Below, one piece after another: positions 27,560 through 41,700 of a DNA stretch of 64,000 bases. Location: NCBI RefSeq assembly GCF_050947335.1, contig NC_134991.1, positions 992,001-1,056,000 on the forward strand, given 5' to 3'. Below the pieces are notes generated by a model. That model worked only from the letters and a program-made list of their open reading frames with translations. It made no database searches and was not told where the DNA came from. Both the position numbers and the translations under genes were made by a program. The DNA is from Megachile rotundata. Its lineage: Eukaryota > Arthropoda > Insecta > Hymenoptera > Megachilidae. Position 1 is the first letter of the stretch. Every line of letters starts with the position of its first letter.

Positions 27560-29000
27560 AAAGGCCGAAATCTCAAAGTCCGAAATCCCAAAGGCTGAAA
27601 TCAAAAAAACCGAAATCCAAAGAGCCGAAATCCCAAAGGCTGAAATTCCAAAGACCGACATCCCAAAGGCCGAAATCCCAAAGGCCGAAATCACAATGGC
27701 CGATATCCTAAAGGCGGAAATTCCAAAGGACGAAATCCCAAACGCCGAAATCCCAGAAGTCCGAAATCCCAATGGCCGAAATCCCAAGAGCCGAAATCCC
27801 AAAGTCCGAAATCCCAAAGGTCCAAATCCCAACGGTCGAAATCCCAAAGTCCGAAATCCCAAGGCCAAAATACCAAAGGCCGAAATCCCAAAGGCCGAAA
27901 TCCCAAAGGCTGAAATTCGAAAGACCGAAATCCCAAAGGCCGAAAAATCAAAGGCCGAAATCTCAAAGGCCGAAATCCCAAAGGCCGAAATCCCAAAGGC
28001 CGAAATCCCAAAGGCCCAAATCCCAAAGGGCCGAAATCCCAAAGGCCGAAATCCCAAAGGCCGAAATCCCAAAGGTCGAAATTCCAAAGGCCGACATCCC
28101 AAAGGCCGAAATCCCAAAGGCCGAAATCCCAAAGGCCGAAACCCCAAAGGCTGAAATTCCAAAGACCGACTTCCCAAAGGCCGAAACCCCAAAGGTCGAA
28201 ATCCCAAAGGCCGAAATCCAAAGGGCCGAAATCCCAAAGGTTGAAATTCCAAAGATCGACATACCAAAGGCCGAAATCCCGAAGGTTGAAATTCCAAAGA
28301 TCGACATACTAAAGGCCGAAATCCCAAAGGCCGAAATCCCAAAGGCCGAAATCCCAAAGGCCGCAATCCCAAGGGCCGGAATCCCATGCATCGAAATCCC
28401 AAACGGTGAAATCCCAATGCCGAAATACCAATGGATGAACTCCCAAAAGGCCGAAATCCCAAAGGTCGAAATCCCAAAGGCCGAAATCCCAAAGGCCGAA
28501 ATCCCAAAGGCCGAAATCCCAAGGCCGATATACCAATGGATGAAATCCCAAAAGGCCGAAATCCCAAAGGATGAAATCTCAAAGGCCGAAATCCCAAAGG
28601 CCGAAATCCCAAAGGCCGCAATCCCAAGGGCCGGAATCCATAGGGCCGAAATCCCAAACGTCGAAATCCCAAAGGCCTAAATCCAAAGGGCCAAAATCCC
28701 GAAGGCTGAAATTCCAAAGGCCAAAATCACAAAAACCGAAACCCCAAAGACTGAAATCCCAAAGGCCGAAATCCAAAGGGCCGAAATCCCAAAGGTTGAA
28801 ATTCCAAAGATCGACATACTAAAGGCCGAAATCCCAAAGGCCGAAATCCCAAAGGCCGAAATCCCAAAGGCTGAAATCCGAAGGGCCGAAATCCCAAAGG
28901 TCGAAATTCCAAAGGCCGACATCCCAAAGGCCGAAATCCCAAAGGCCGAAACCCCAATGGCTGAAATTCCAAAGACCGACTTCCCAAAGGCCGAAAACCC
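27560..29000. repeat. Dispersed copy of the 20.3-21.75 kb segment
   Basis: Landmarks at 20,352, 20,452 and 20,528 recur at +7,244 (27,596, 27,696 and 27,772). After a 14-base loss, landmarks at 21,341 and 21,447 recur at +7,230 (28,571 and 28,677). Unlike the adjacent duplications, this pair is separated by unrelated unit order (21.8-27.5 kb). Confidence 0.75.
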
Positions 29001-31651
29001 AAAGGCCAAAATCCCAAAGGATGAAATCTCAAAGGCCGAAATCCCAAAGGCCGAAATCCCATAGGCCGCAATCCCAAGGGCCGGAATCCCATGGGTCGAA
29101 ATCCCAAACGGCGAAATCCCAAAGGCCTAATTCCAAAGGGCCAAAATCCCGAAGGCTGAAATTCCAAAGGCCGAAATCACAAAAACCGAAATCCCAAAGA
29201 CTGAAATCCCAAAGGCCGAAATCCAAAGGGCCGAAATCCCAAAGGTTGAAATTCCAAAGATCGACATACTAAAGGCCGAAATCCCAAAGTCCGAAACCCC
29301 AAAGGCCGAAATCCCAAAGGCTGAAATCCCAAGGGCCGAAATCCCAAAGGTCGAAATTCCAAAGGCCGACATCCCAAAGGCCGAAATCCCAAAGGCCGAA
29401 ACCCCAAAGGCTGAAATTCCAAAGACCGACTTCCCAAAGGCCGAAATCCCAAAGGTCGAAATCCCAAAGGCCGAAATCCAAAGGGCCGAAATCCCAAAGG
29501 TTGAAATTACAAAGACCTACATACCAAAGGCCGAAATCCCGAAGGTTGAAATTCCAAAGATCGACATACTAAAGGCCGAAATCCCAAAGGCCGAAATTCC
29601 AAAGGCCGAAATCCCAAAGGCCGCAATCCCAAGGGCCGGAATCCCATGGGTCGAAATCCCAAACGGCGAAATCCCAATGCCGAAATACCAATGAATGAAC
29701 TCCCAAAAGGCCGAAATCCCAAAGGTCGAAATCCCAAAGGCCGAAATCCCAAGGCCGAAATACAAATGGATGAATTCCCAAAAGGCCGAAATCCCAAAGG
29801 ATGAAATCCCAAAGGCCGAAATCCCAAAGGCCGAAATCCCAAAGGCCGAAACCCCAAAGGCCGCAATCCCAAGGGCCGGAATCCCAAGGGTCGAAATCCC
29901 AAACGTCGAAATCCCAAAGGCCTAATTCCAAAGGGCCAAAATCCCGAAGGCTGAAATTCCAAAGGCCGAAATCACAAAAACCGAAATCCCAAAGACTGAA
30001 ATCCCAAAGGCCGAAATCCAAAGGGCCGAAATCCCAGAGGTTGAAATTCCAAAGATCGACATACTAAAGGCCGAAACCCCAAAGGCCGAAATCCCAAAGG
30101 CTGAAATCCCACGGGCCGAAATCCCAAAGGTCGAAATTCCAAAGGCCGACATCCCAAAGGCCGAAATCCCAAAGGCCGAAACCCCAAAGGTCGAAATCCC
30201 AAAGGCCGAAATCCCAGAGGCCGAAATCCCAAAGGCCGAAATCCCTAAGGCCGAAATCCCAAATGTCGAAATCCCAAGAACGAAATCCCGAACGATGAAT
30301 TCCCAAAAGACCGAAATCCCAAGGGCTGAAATTCGAAGGACCGAAATCCCAAAGGCCGAAATCCCAAAGGATGAATTCACAAAAGGCCGACATCCCAAAG
30401 GCCGAAATCCCAAAGGCCGAACTCCCAAAGGCCGAAATCCCCAAGGCTGAAATCCCAAGGGCCGAAATCCCAAAGGTCGAAATTCCAAAGGCCGACATCC
30501 CAAAGGCCGAAATCTCAAAGTCCGAAATCCCAAAGACCGAAATGCCAGAGGCCGAAATCCCAAAGGCCGAAATCCCAAAGGCCGAAATCCCAAAGGCCGA
30601 AATCCCAAAGGCCGAAATCCCAAGGGCCGATATCCTAATTTCGGAAATTCCAAAGGCCGAAATCCCAAACGCCGAAATCCCAAATGTCGAAATCACAAGG
30701 CCGAAATACCAAAGGATGAACTCCCAAAAGGCCGAAATCCCAAAGGTCGAAATCCCAAAAGCCGAAATCCCAAAGGTCCAAATCCCAAAGGACGAAATTC
30801 CAAAGGGCCGAAATCCCAAAGGCCGAAATCCCAAAGGCCGAAATCCCAAAGGTCGAAATTCCAAAGGCCGACATCCCAAAGGCCGAAATCCCAAAGGCCG
30901 AAATCCCAAAGGCCGAAACCCCAAAGGCTGAAATTCCAAAGACCGACTTCCCAAAGGCCGAAACCCCAAAGGTCGAAATCCCAAAGGCCGAAATCCAAAG
31001 GGCCGAAATCCCAAAGGTTGAAATTCCAAAGATCGACATACCAAAGGCCGAAATCCCGAAGGTTGAAATTCCAAAGATCGACATACTAAAGGCCGAAATC
31101 CCAAAGGCCGAAATCCCAAAGGCCGAAATCCCAAAGGCCGCAATCCCAAGGGCCGGAATCCCATGCATCGAAATCCCAAACGGTGAAATCCCAATGCCGA
31201 AATACCAATGGATGAACTCCCAAAAGGCCGAAATCCCAAAGGTCGAAATCCCAAAGGCCGAAATCCCAAAGGCCCAAATCCCAAAGGCCGAAATCCCAAG
31301 GCCGATATACCAATGGATGAAATCCCAAAAGGCCGAAATCCCAAAGGATAAAATCTCAAAGGCCGAAATCCCAAAGGCCGAAATCCCAAAGGCCGCAATC
31401 CCAAGGGCCGGAATCCATATGGCCGAAATCCCAAACGTCGAAATCCCAAAGGCCTAAATCCAAAGGGCCAAAATCCCGAAGGCTGAAATTCCAAAGGCCA
31501 AAATCACAAAAACCGAAACCCCAAAGACTGAAATCCCAAAGGCCGAAATCCAAAGGGCCGAAATCCCAAAGGTTGAAATTCCAAAGATCGACATACTAAA
31601 GGCCGAAATCCCAAAGGCCGAAATCCCAAAGGCCGAAATCCCAAAGGCTGA
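28020..31651. repeat. 2,777-bp-offset duplicated block
   Basis: About 28,020-28,870 matches about 30,797-31,651 at a constant offset of 2,777 bp: 28,309/31,086; 28,417/31,194; 28,579/31,356. The rare CATGCATCGAAATCCC variant occurs in both, as it does at 20,225 and 21,141. The block lies inside copy 1 of the 2,162-bp duplication, so it predates or overlaps that event. Confidence 0.75.
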
Positions 31652-32705
31652 AATCCCAAAGGTTGAAATTACAAAGACCTACATACCAAAGGCCGAAATC
31701 CCGAAGGTTGAAATTCCAAAGATCGACATACTAAAGGCCGAAATCCCAAAGGCCGAAATTCCAAAGGCCGAAATCCCAAAGGCCGCAATCCCAAGGGCCG
31801 GAATCCCATGGGTCGAAATCCCAAACGGCGAAATCCCAATGCCGAAATACCAATGAATGAACTCCCAAAAGGCCGAAATCCCAAAGGTCGAAATCCCAAA
31901 GGCCGAAATCCCAAGGCCGAAATACAAATGGATGAATTCCCAAAAGGCCGAAATCCCAAAGGATGAAATCCCAAAGGCCGAAATCCCAAAGGCCGAAATC
32001 CCAAAGGCCGAAACCCCAAAGGCCGCAATCCCAAGGGCCGGAATCCCAAGGGTCGAAATCCCAAACGTCGAAATCCCAAAGGCCTAATTCCAAAGGGCCA
32101 AAATCCCGAAGGCTGAAATTCCAAAGGCCGAAATCACAAAAACCGAAATCCCAAAGACTGAAATCCCAAAGGCCGAAATCCAAAGGGCCGAAATCCCAGA
32201 GGTTGAAATTCCAAAGATCGACATACTAAAGGCCGAAACCCCAAAGGCCGAAATCCCAAAGGCTGAAATCCCACGGGCCGAAATCCCAAAGGTCGAAATT
32301 CCAAAGGCCGACATCCCAAAGGCCGAAATCCCAAAGGCCGAAACCCCAAAGGTCGAAATCCCAAAGGCCGAAATCCCAGAGGCCGAAATCCCAAAGGCCG
32401 AAATCCCTAAGGCCGAAATCCCAAATGTCGAAATCCCAAGAACGAAATCCCGAACGATGAATTCCCAAAAGGCCGAAATCCCAAGGGCTGAAATTCGAAG
32501 GACCGAAATCCCAAAGGCCGAAATCCCAAAGGATGAATTCACAAAAGGCCGACATCCCAAAGGCCGAAATCCCAAAGGCCGAACTCCCAAAGGCCGAAAT
32601 CCCCAAGGCTGAAATCCCAAGGGCCGAAATCCCAAAGGTCGAAATTCCAAAGGCCGACATCCCAAAGGCCGAAATCTCAAAGTCCGAAATCCCAAAGACC
32701 GAAAT
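29490..32705. repeat. 2,162-bp tandem duplication, second copy partial
   Basis: The rare run TTGAAATTACAAAGACCTAC starts at 29,501 and at 31,663 (+2,162). Landmarks at 29,569, 29,695 and 30,371 recur at 31,731, 31,857 and 32,533. The match stops at 30,543/32,705, where AATGCCAGAGG on one side faces AATCCAAAGAG on the other. Copy 2 is therefore about 1.05 kb. This duplication forms the boundary between the left and right domains. Confidence 0.84.
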
Positions 32706-35700
32706 CCAAAGAGCCGAAATCCCAAAGGCTGAAATTCCAAAGACCGACACCCAAAAGGCCGAATTCCCAAAGGCCGAAATCACAATGGCCGATATCCTAA
32801 AGGCGGAAATTCCAAAGGACAAAATCCGAAACGCCGAAATGCCAAAAGGCCGAAATCCCAATGGCCGAAATCCCAAGAGCCGAAATCCCAAAGGCCGAAA
32901 TACCAAAGGTCCAAATCCCAACGGTCGAAATCCCAAAGGCCGATATCCCAAGGGCCCATATCCCAAGGGCCGAAATCCCAAGGGCCGAAATCCCAAGGGC
33001 CGAAATTCCAAAGGTCGAAATCCCAAAGTCCGAAATCCCATGGCCAAAATACCAAAGGCCGAAATCCCAAAAGCCGAAATCCCAAAGGCCGAAATCCCAA
33101 AGGCCGAAATCCCAAAGGCCGAAATCTCAAAGGCCGAAATCCCAAAGGCCGAAATCCCAAAGGCCGAAATCCCAAAGGCCGAAATCCCAAAGGCCGAAAT
33201 CGCAAAGGCCCAAATCCCAAGGGCCGAAATCCCAAAGGTCGAAATCCCAAAGGCCGAAATCTCAAAGGCCGAAATCCCAAAGGCCGAAATCCAAAAGGCC
33301 TAAATCCCAAGGGCCGAAATCCCAAAGGTAAAAATCCCAAAGGCCGAAATCCAAAATGTCGAAATCCCAAGGCCGAAATCCCAAAGGCCGAAATCCAAAG
33401 GGCCGAAATCCCAAAGGCTGAAATTCCAAAGACCGACATCCCAAAGGCCGAAATCCCAAAGGCTGAAACTCCAAAGACCGACTTCCCAAAGGTCGAAATC
33501 CCAGAGGCCGATATCCCAAAGGTCGAAATCCCAAAGGCCGAAATCCAAAGGGCCGAAATCCCAAAGGCTGAAATTCCAAGGACCGACACCCAAAAGGCCG
33601 AAATCACAATGGCCGATATCCTAAAGGCGGAAATTCCAAAGGACGAAATCCCAAACGCCGAAATCCCAAAAGGCCGAAATCCCAAGAGCCGAAATCCCAA
33701 AGGCCGATATCCCAAAGGCCCAAATCCCAACGGTCGAAATCCCAAAGTCCGATATCCCAAGGGCCCGTATCCCAAGGGCCGAAATCCCAAGGGCCGAAAT
33801 TCCAAAGGTCGAAATCCCAAAGTCCGAAATCCCATGGCCAAAATACCAAAGGCCGAAATCCCAAAGGCCGAAATCCCAAAGGCTGAAATTCGAAAGAACG
33901 AAATCCCAAAGGCCGAAATCTCAAAGGCCGAAATCCCAAAGGCCGAAATCCCAAATGCCGAAATCCCAAAGGCCGAAATCCCAAAGGTCGAAATCCCAAA
34001 GGCCGAAATCCCAAGGGCTGAAATTCCAAAGACCGACTTCCCAAATGCCGAAATCCCAGAGGCCGAAATCCCAAAGGCCGAAATACCAAGGGCCGAAATT
34101 CCAAAGGTCCAGATCCCAAAGGCCGAAATCCAAAGGGCCGAAATCCCAAAGGCCGAAATCCCAAAGGCCGAAATCCCAAAGGCCGAAATCCCAAAGGTCG
34201 AAATCCCAAAGGCCGAAATCCCAAAGGCCGCAATTCCCAGGGCCGGAATCCCAAGGGTCGAGATCCCAAAGTTCGAAATCCCAATGGCCGAAATCTCAAA
34301 GGCCGAAATCCCAAAGGCTGAAATCCCAAAGGCCGGAATCCAAAGGGCCGAAATCCCAAAGGCTGAAATTCCAAAGACCGACTACCCAAAAGCCGAAATG
34401 CCAGAGGCCGAAATCCCAAAGGCCGAAATCCCAAAGGCCGAAATCCCAAAGGCCGAAATCCCAAGGGCCGATATCCTAATTTCGGAAATTCCAAAGGCCG
34501 AAATCCCAAACGCCGAAATCCCAAATGTCGAAATCACAAGGCCGAAATACCAAAGGATGAACTCCCAAAAGGCCGAAATCCCAAAGGTCGAAATCCCAAA
34601 AGCCGAAATCCCAAAGGTCCAAATCCCAAAGGACGAAATTCCAAAGGCCGAAATCCCAAATGCCGATATCCCAAAGGCGGAAATTCCAAAGGCCGAAATC
34701 CCAAAGGATGAATTCCCAAAAGGCCGAAATCCGAAAGGCCGAAATCCAGAAGGCCTAAATCCCAAGGGCCGAAATCCCAAAGGCAAAAATCCCAAAGGCC
34801 GAAATCCCAAATGTCGATATCCCAAGTCCGAAATCCCAAAGGCCGAAATCCAAAGGGCCGAAATCCCAAAGACCGACATCCCAAATGCCGAAATCCCAAA
34901 GGCTGAAACTCCAAAGACCGACTTCCCAAAGGTCGAAATCCCAGAGGCCGATATCCCAAAGGTCGAAATCCAAAGGGCCGAAATCCCAAAGGCTGAAATT
35001 CCAAAGGCCGAAATCTCAAAGGCCGAAATCCCAAAGGGTGAAATCCCAAAGGCCGAAATCCAAAGGGCCGAAATCCCAAAGGTTGAAATTCCAAAGATCG
35101 ACATACCAAAGGCCGAAACCCCAAAGGCCGAAATCCCAAATGTCGAAATCCCAAGAACGAAATCCCGAACGATGAATTCCCAAAAGGCCGAAATCTCAAG
35201 GGCCGAAATCCCAAGAGCCGAAATCCCAAAGGCCGAAATCCCAAAGGTCCAAATCCCAACGGTCGAAATCCCAAAGCCCGATATCCCAAGGGCCCATATC
35301 CCAAGGGCCGAAATTCCAAAGGTCGAAATCCCAAAGTCCGAAATCCCAAGGCCAAAATACCAAAAGCCGAAATCCCAAAGGCCGAAATCCCAAAGGCTGA
35401 AATTCGAAGGACCGAAATCCCAAAGGCCGAAATCTCAAAGGCCGAAATCCCAAAGGGCGAAATCCCAAAGGCCGAAATCGCAAAGGCCCAAATCCCAAGG
35501 GCCGAAATCCCAAAGGTCGAAATCCCAAAGGCCGAAATCTCAAAGGCCGAAATCCCAAAGGCCGAAATCGCAAAAGCTGAAATCCAAAGCGCCGAAATCC
35601 CAAACGCTGAAATTCCAAAGACCGATATCCCAAAGGCCGAAATCACAAGGCCGAAATCCCAAAGGCCGAAATCCCAAAGGCCGAAATCCCAAAGGCTGAG

Positions 35701-38700
35701 ATTCGAAAGACCGAAATCCCAAAGGCCGAACTCTCAAAGGCCGAAATCCCAAAGGCCGAAATCCAAAGGGCCGAAATCCCAACGGCTGAAATTCCAAAGA
35801 CCGACACCCAAAAGGCCGAAATCACAATGGCCGATATCCTAAAGGCGGAAATTCCAAAGGTCGAAATCCCAAAGGCCGAAATCCAAAGGGCCGAAATCCC
35901 AAAGGCTGAAATTCCAAAGGCCGAAATCTCAAAGGCCGAAATCCCAAAGGCTGAAATCCCAAAGGCCGAAATCCAAAGGGCCGAAATCCCAAAGGTTGAA
36001 ATTCCAAAGATCGACATACCAAAGGCCGAAATCCCAAAGGCCGAAATCACAAAGGCCGAAATCCCAAAGGCTGAAATCCCAAGGGCCGAAATCCCAAAGG
36101 TCGAAATTCCAAAGGCCGACATCCCAAAGGCCGAAATCTCAAAGTCCGAAATCCCAAAGACTGAAATCCAAAGAGCCGAAATCCCAAAGGCTGAAATTCC
36201 AAAGACCGACATCCCAAAGGCCGAAATCCCAAAGGCCGAAATCCCAAAGGCCGAAATCTCAAAGGCCGAAATCCCAAAGGCTGAAATTCGAAAGACCGAA
36301 CTCCCAAAGGCCGAAATCTCAAAGGCCGAAATCCCAAAGGCCGAAATCCCAAAGGCCGAAATCCCAAAGGCTGAAATTCGAAGGACCGAAATCCCAAAGG
36401 CCGAAATCTCAAAGGCCGACATCCCAAAGGCCGAAATCCCAAAGGCCGAAATCGCAAAGGCCCAAATCCCAACGGCCGAAATCCCAAAGGTCGAAATCCC
36501 AAAGGCCGAAATCTCAAAGGCCGAAATCCCAAAGGCCGAAATCGCAAAAGCCGAAATCCAAAGCGCCGAAATCCCAAACGCTGAAATTCCAAAGACCGAT
36601 ATCCCAAAGGCCGAAATCACAAGGCCGAAATCCCAAAGGTCGAAATCCCAAAGGCCAAAATCCCAAAGGCTGAGATTCGAAAGACCGAATTCCCAAAGGC
36701 CGAAATCTCAAAGGCCGAAATCCCAAAGGCCGAAATCCCACAGGCCGACATCCCAAAGGCCGAAATCCCAAAGGCTGAAACTCCAAAGACCGACTTCCCA
36801 AAGGTCGAAATCCCAGAGGCCGATATCCCAAAGGTCGAAATCCCAAAGGCCGAAATCCAAAGGGCCGAAATCCCAAACTTCGAAATCCCAAAGGCCGAAA
36901 TCCAAAGGGCCGAAATCCCAAAGGCTGAAATTCCAAAGGCCGAAATCTCAAAGGCCGAAATCCCAAAGGCTGAAATCCCAAAGGCCGAAATCCAAAGGGC
37001 CGAAATCCCAAAGGTTGAAATTCCAAAGGCCGACATCCCAAAGGCCGAAATCTCAAAGTCCGAAATCCCAAAGACTGAAATCCAAAGAGCCGAAATCCCA
37101 AAGGCTGAAATTCCAAAGGCCGAAATCTCAAAGGCCGAAATCCCAAAGGCTGAAATCCCAAAGGCCGAAATCCAAAGGGCCGAAATCCCAAAGGTCGAAA
37201 TTCCAAAGGCCGACATCCCAAAGGCCGAAATCTCAAAGTCCGAAATCCCAAAGACCGAAATCAAAAGAGCCGAAATCCCAAAGGCTGAAATTCCAAAGAC
37301 CGACATCCCAAAGGCCGAAATCCCAAAGGCCGAAATCCAAAGGGCCGAAATCCCAAGGGCTGAAATTCCAAAGACCGACATCCCAAAGGCCGAATTCCCA
37401 AAGGCTGAAACTCCAAAGACCGACTTCCCAAAGGTCGAAATCCCAGAGGCCGATATCCCAAAGGTCGAAATCCCAAAGGCCGAAATCCAAAGGGCCGAAA
37501 TCCCAAACTTAGAAATCCCAAAGGCCGAAATCCAAAGGGCCGAAAGCCCAACAGCTGAAATTCCAAAGACCGACACCCAAAAGGCCGAAATCACAATGGC
37601 CGATATCCGAAAGGCGGAAATCCCAAGGGCCGAAATCCCAAAAGTCCAAATCCCAAAGGCCGAAATCCCAAAGGCCGAAATCCCAAAGGCCGAAATCCCA
37701 AAGGCTGAAATCCCAAGGGCCGAAATCCCAAAGGTCGAAATTCCAAAGGCCGACATCCCAAAGGCCGAAATCTCAAAGTCCGAAATCCCAAAGACCGAAA
37801 TCCAAAGAGCCGAAATCCCAAGGGCTGAAATTCCAAAGACCGACATCCCAAAGGCCGAAATCCCAAAGGCCGAAATCACAATGGCCGATATCCTAAAGGC
37901 GGAAATTCCAAAGGACGAAATCCCAATCGCCGAAATTCCAAAAGGCCGAAATCCCAATGGCCGAAACCCCAAGAGCCGAAATCCCAAAGGCCGCAATCCC
38001 AAAGGTCCAAATCCCAACGGTCGAAATCCCAAAGGCCGATATCCCAAGGGCCCATATCCCAAGGGCGGAAATCCCAAGGGCCGAAATTCCAATGGTCCAA
38101 ATCCCAAAGTCCGAAATCCCATGGCCAAAATACCAAAGGCCGAAATCCCAAAGGCTGAAATTCGAAAGACCGAAATCCCAAAGGCCGAAATCTCAAAGGC
38201 CGAAATCCCAAAGGCCGAAATCCCAAAGGCCGAAATCCCAAAGGCCGAAATCACAAAGGCCGAAATCCCAGAGGCCGACATCCCAAAGGCCGAAATCCCA
38301 AAGGCTGAAACTCCGAAGACCGACTTCCCAAAGATCGAAATCCCAGAGGCCGATATCCCAAAGGTCGAAATCCCAAAGGCCGAAATCCAAAGGGCCGAAA
38401 TCCCAAACTTCGAAATCCCAAAGGCCGAAATCCAAGGGGCCGAAATCCCAAAGTCTGAAATTCCAAAGGCCGAAATCTCAGAGGCCGAAATCCCATAGGC
38501 TGAAATCCCAAAGGCCGAAATCCAAAGGCCCGAAATCCCAAAGGTTAAAATTCCAAAGATCGACATACCAAAGGCCGAAATCCCAAAGGCCGAAATCCCA
38601 AAGGCTGAATCCCAAGGGCCGAAATCCCAAAGGTCGAAATTCCAAAGGCCGACATCCCAAAGGCCGAAATCTCAAAGCCCGAAATCCCAAAGACCGAAAT

Positions 38701-41700
38701 CCAAAGAGCCGAAATCCCAAGGACTGAAATTCCAAAGACCGACATCCCAAAGGCCGAAATCCCAAAGCCCGAAATCCCAAAGGCCGAAATCCCAAGGCCG
38801 AAATACCAATGGATGAATTCCCAAAAGGCCGAAATCCCAAAGGATGAAATCCCAAAGGCCGAAATCCCAAAGGCCGAAATCCCAAAGGCCGAAATCCCAA
38901 AGGCCGAAATCCCAAAGGCCGCAATCCCAAGGGCCGGAATCCCAAGGGTCGAAATCCCAAAGGTCGAAATCCCAAAGGCCGAAATCCCAAAGGCCGAAAT
39001 CCCAAAGGCCGAAATCCCAAGGGCCGAAATCACAAATGTCGAAATCCCAAGGCCGATATCCCAATGACCGAAATCCAAAGGGCCGAAATCCCAATGGCTG
39101 AAATTCCAAAGACCGACATCACAAAGGCCGAAATCCCAAAGGCCGAAATTCCAAAGACCGACTTCCCAAAGGTCGAAATCCCAGAGGCCGATATCCCAAA
39201 AGCAGAAATCCAAAAGGCCCAAATCCAAAGGGCCGAAATCACAAACGTCGATATCCCAAAGGCCGAAATCCAAAGGGCCGAAATCCCAAAGGCTGGAATT
39301 CCAAAGGCTGAAATCTCAAAGGCCGAAATCCCAAAGACTGAAATCCCAAAGGCCGAAATCCAAAGGGCCCAAAATCCCAAAGGTTGAAATTCCAAAGATC
39401 GACATACCAAAGGCCGAAATCTCAAAGGCCGAAATCCCAAACGCCGAAGTCCCAAAGGCTGAAATCCCAAGGGCCCAAATCCCAAAGGTTGAAATTCCAA
39501 AGGCCGACATCCCAAAGGCCGAAATCTCAAAGTCAGAAATCCCAAAGGCTGAAATCCCAAAGACCGAAATCCAAAGAGCCGAAATCCCAAAGGCTGAAAT
39601 TCCAAAGACCGACATCCCAAAGGCCGAAATCCCAAAGGCCGAAATCCCAAAGGCCGAAATCACAATGGCCGATATCCTAAAGGCGGAAATTCCAAAGGAC
39701 GAAATCCCAAACGCCGAAATCCCAAAAGGCCGAAATCACAAAGGCCGAAATCCCCAAGGCCGACATCCCAAAGGCCGAAATCTCAAAGGCCGAAATCCCA
39801 AATGTCAAAATCCCAAGAACGAAATCCCGAACGATGAATTCCCAAAAGGCCGAAATCCCAAGGGCCGAACTCCCAAGGGCCGAAATTCCAAAGTTCGAAA
39901 TCCCAAAGTCCGAAATCCCAAGGCCAAAATACCAAAGGCCGATATCCCAAGGGCCCATACCCCAAAGGCTGAAATTCGAAGGACCGAAATCCCAAAGGCC
40001 GAAATCTCAAAGGCCGAAATCCCAAAGGCCGAAATCGCAAAGGCCGAAATCCCAAAGGCCGAAATCCCAAAGGCCGAAATCCCAAAGGTCGAAATCCCAA
40101 AGGCCGAAATCCCAAGGGCTGAAATTCCAAAGACCGAATTCCCAAATGCCGAAATCCCAGTGGCCGAAATCAGAAAGGCCGAAATACCAAGGGCCGAAAT
40201 TCCAAAGGTCCAGATCCCAAAGGCCGAAATCCAAAGGGCCGAAATCCCAAAGGCCGAAATCCCAAAGTCCGAAATCCCAAAGGCCGAAATCCCAAAGGCC
40301 GCGATCCCCAGGGCCGGAATCCCAAGGGTCGAGATCCCAAAGGTCGAAATCCCAATGGCCGAAATCTCAAAGGCCGAAATCCCAAAGGCTGAAATTCCAA
40401 AGACCGACTACCCAAAAGCCGATATGCCAGAGGCCGAAATCCCAAAGGCCGAAATCCCAAAGGCCGAAATCCCAAGGGCCGATATCCTAATTTCGGAAAT
40501 TCCAAAGGCCGAAATCCCAAAGGACGAATTCCCAAAAGGCCGAAATCCCAAAGGCCGAAATCCAGAAGGCCTAAATCCCAAGGGCCGAAATCCCAAAGGT
40601 AAAAATCCCAAACGCCGAAATCCCAAGTGTTGATATCCCAAGGCCGAAATCCCAAAGGCCGAAATCCAAAGGGCCGAAATCCCAAAGACCGACATCCCAA
40701 ATGCCGAAATCCCAAAGGCTGAAACTCCAAAGACCGACTTCCCAAAGGTCGAAATCCCTGAGGCCGATATCCCAAAGGTCGAAATCCCAAAGGCTGAAAC
40801 TCCGAAGACCGACTTCCCAAAGGTCGAAATCCCAGAGGCCGATATCCCAAAGGTCGAAATCCCAAAGGCCGAAATCCAAAGGGCCGAAATCCCAAACTTC
40901 GAAATCCCAAAGGCCGAAATCCAAAGGGCCGAAATCCCAAAGTCTGAAATTCCAAAGGCCGAAATCTCAAAGGCCGAAATCCCAAAGGCTAAAATCCCAA
41001 AGGCCGAAATCCAAAGGGCCGAAATCCCAAAGGTTGAAATTCCAAAGATCGACATACCAAAGGCCGAAATCCCAAAGGCCGAAATCCCAAAGGCCGAAAT
41101 CCCAAAGGCTGAATCCCAAGGGCCGAAATCCCAAAGGTCGAAATTCCAAAGGCCGACATCCCAAAGGCCGAAATCTCAAAGTCCGAAATCCCAAAGAGCG
41201 AAATCCAAAGAGCCGAAATCCCAAGGGCTGAAATTCCAAAGACCGACATCCCAAAGGCCGAAATCCCAAAGGCCGAAATCACAATGGCCGATATCCTAAA
41301 GGCGGAAATTCCAAAGGACGAAATCCCAATCGCCGAAATTCCAAAAGGCCGAAATCCCAATGGCCGAAATCCCAAGTGCCGAAATCCCAAAGGACGTAAT
41401 CCCAAAGGTCCAAATCCCAACGGTCGAAATCCCAAAGGCCGATATCCCAAGGGCCCATATCCCAAGGGCCGAAATTCCAATGGTCGAAATCCCAAAGTCC
41501 GAAATCCCAAGGCCAAAATACCAAAGGCCGAAATCCCAAAGGCTGAAATTCGAAAGACCGAAATCCCAGAGGCCGAAATCTCAAAGGCCGAAATCCCAAA
41601 GGCCGAAATCCCAAAGGCCGAAATCCCAAAGGCCGAAATACCAAAGGCCGAAATCCCAGAGGCCGAAATCCCAAAGGCCGAAATCCCAAAGGCCGAAATC

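Larger units (their letters stand above)
1..32700. repeat. Left array domain, defined by the ATGCCGAAATACCAATGGAT cassette
   Basis: This domain is recognised by a cassette starting ATGCCGAAATACCAATGGAT and followed by GAACTCCCAAAAGG. The ATG of this cassette lies at 1074, 2769, 4419, 6503, 8213, 8873, 9143, 9818, 11888, 12563, 15803, 18187, 20257, 21173, 23513, 26511, 28417, 29677, 31194 and 31839 (some copies differ by a base). I find none after 31.9 kb. The related CCAATGAATGAATTC and CCAATGGATGAATTC cassettes are also concentrated here. The spacing is irregular (270 bp to more than 3 kb) because the domain was built by several tandem duplications of different lengths. The right edge is a transition zone at about 30.2-32.7 kb, where the right-domain cassette already appears. 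Confidence 0.8.

Noticed and set aside
33609..35699. 696-codon open frame on the + strand starting MADILKAEIPKDEIP
   Set aside because: The same start motif recurs more than 20 times across the window as a repeat cassette with ends that differ each time. Copies are interrupted by TAA from the GGCCTAAATCC variant. It is a repeat by-product.
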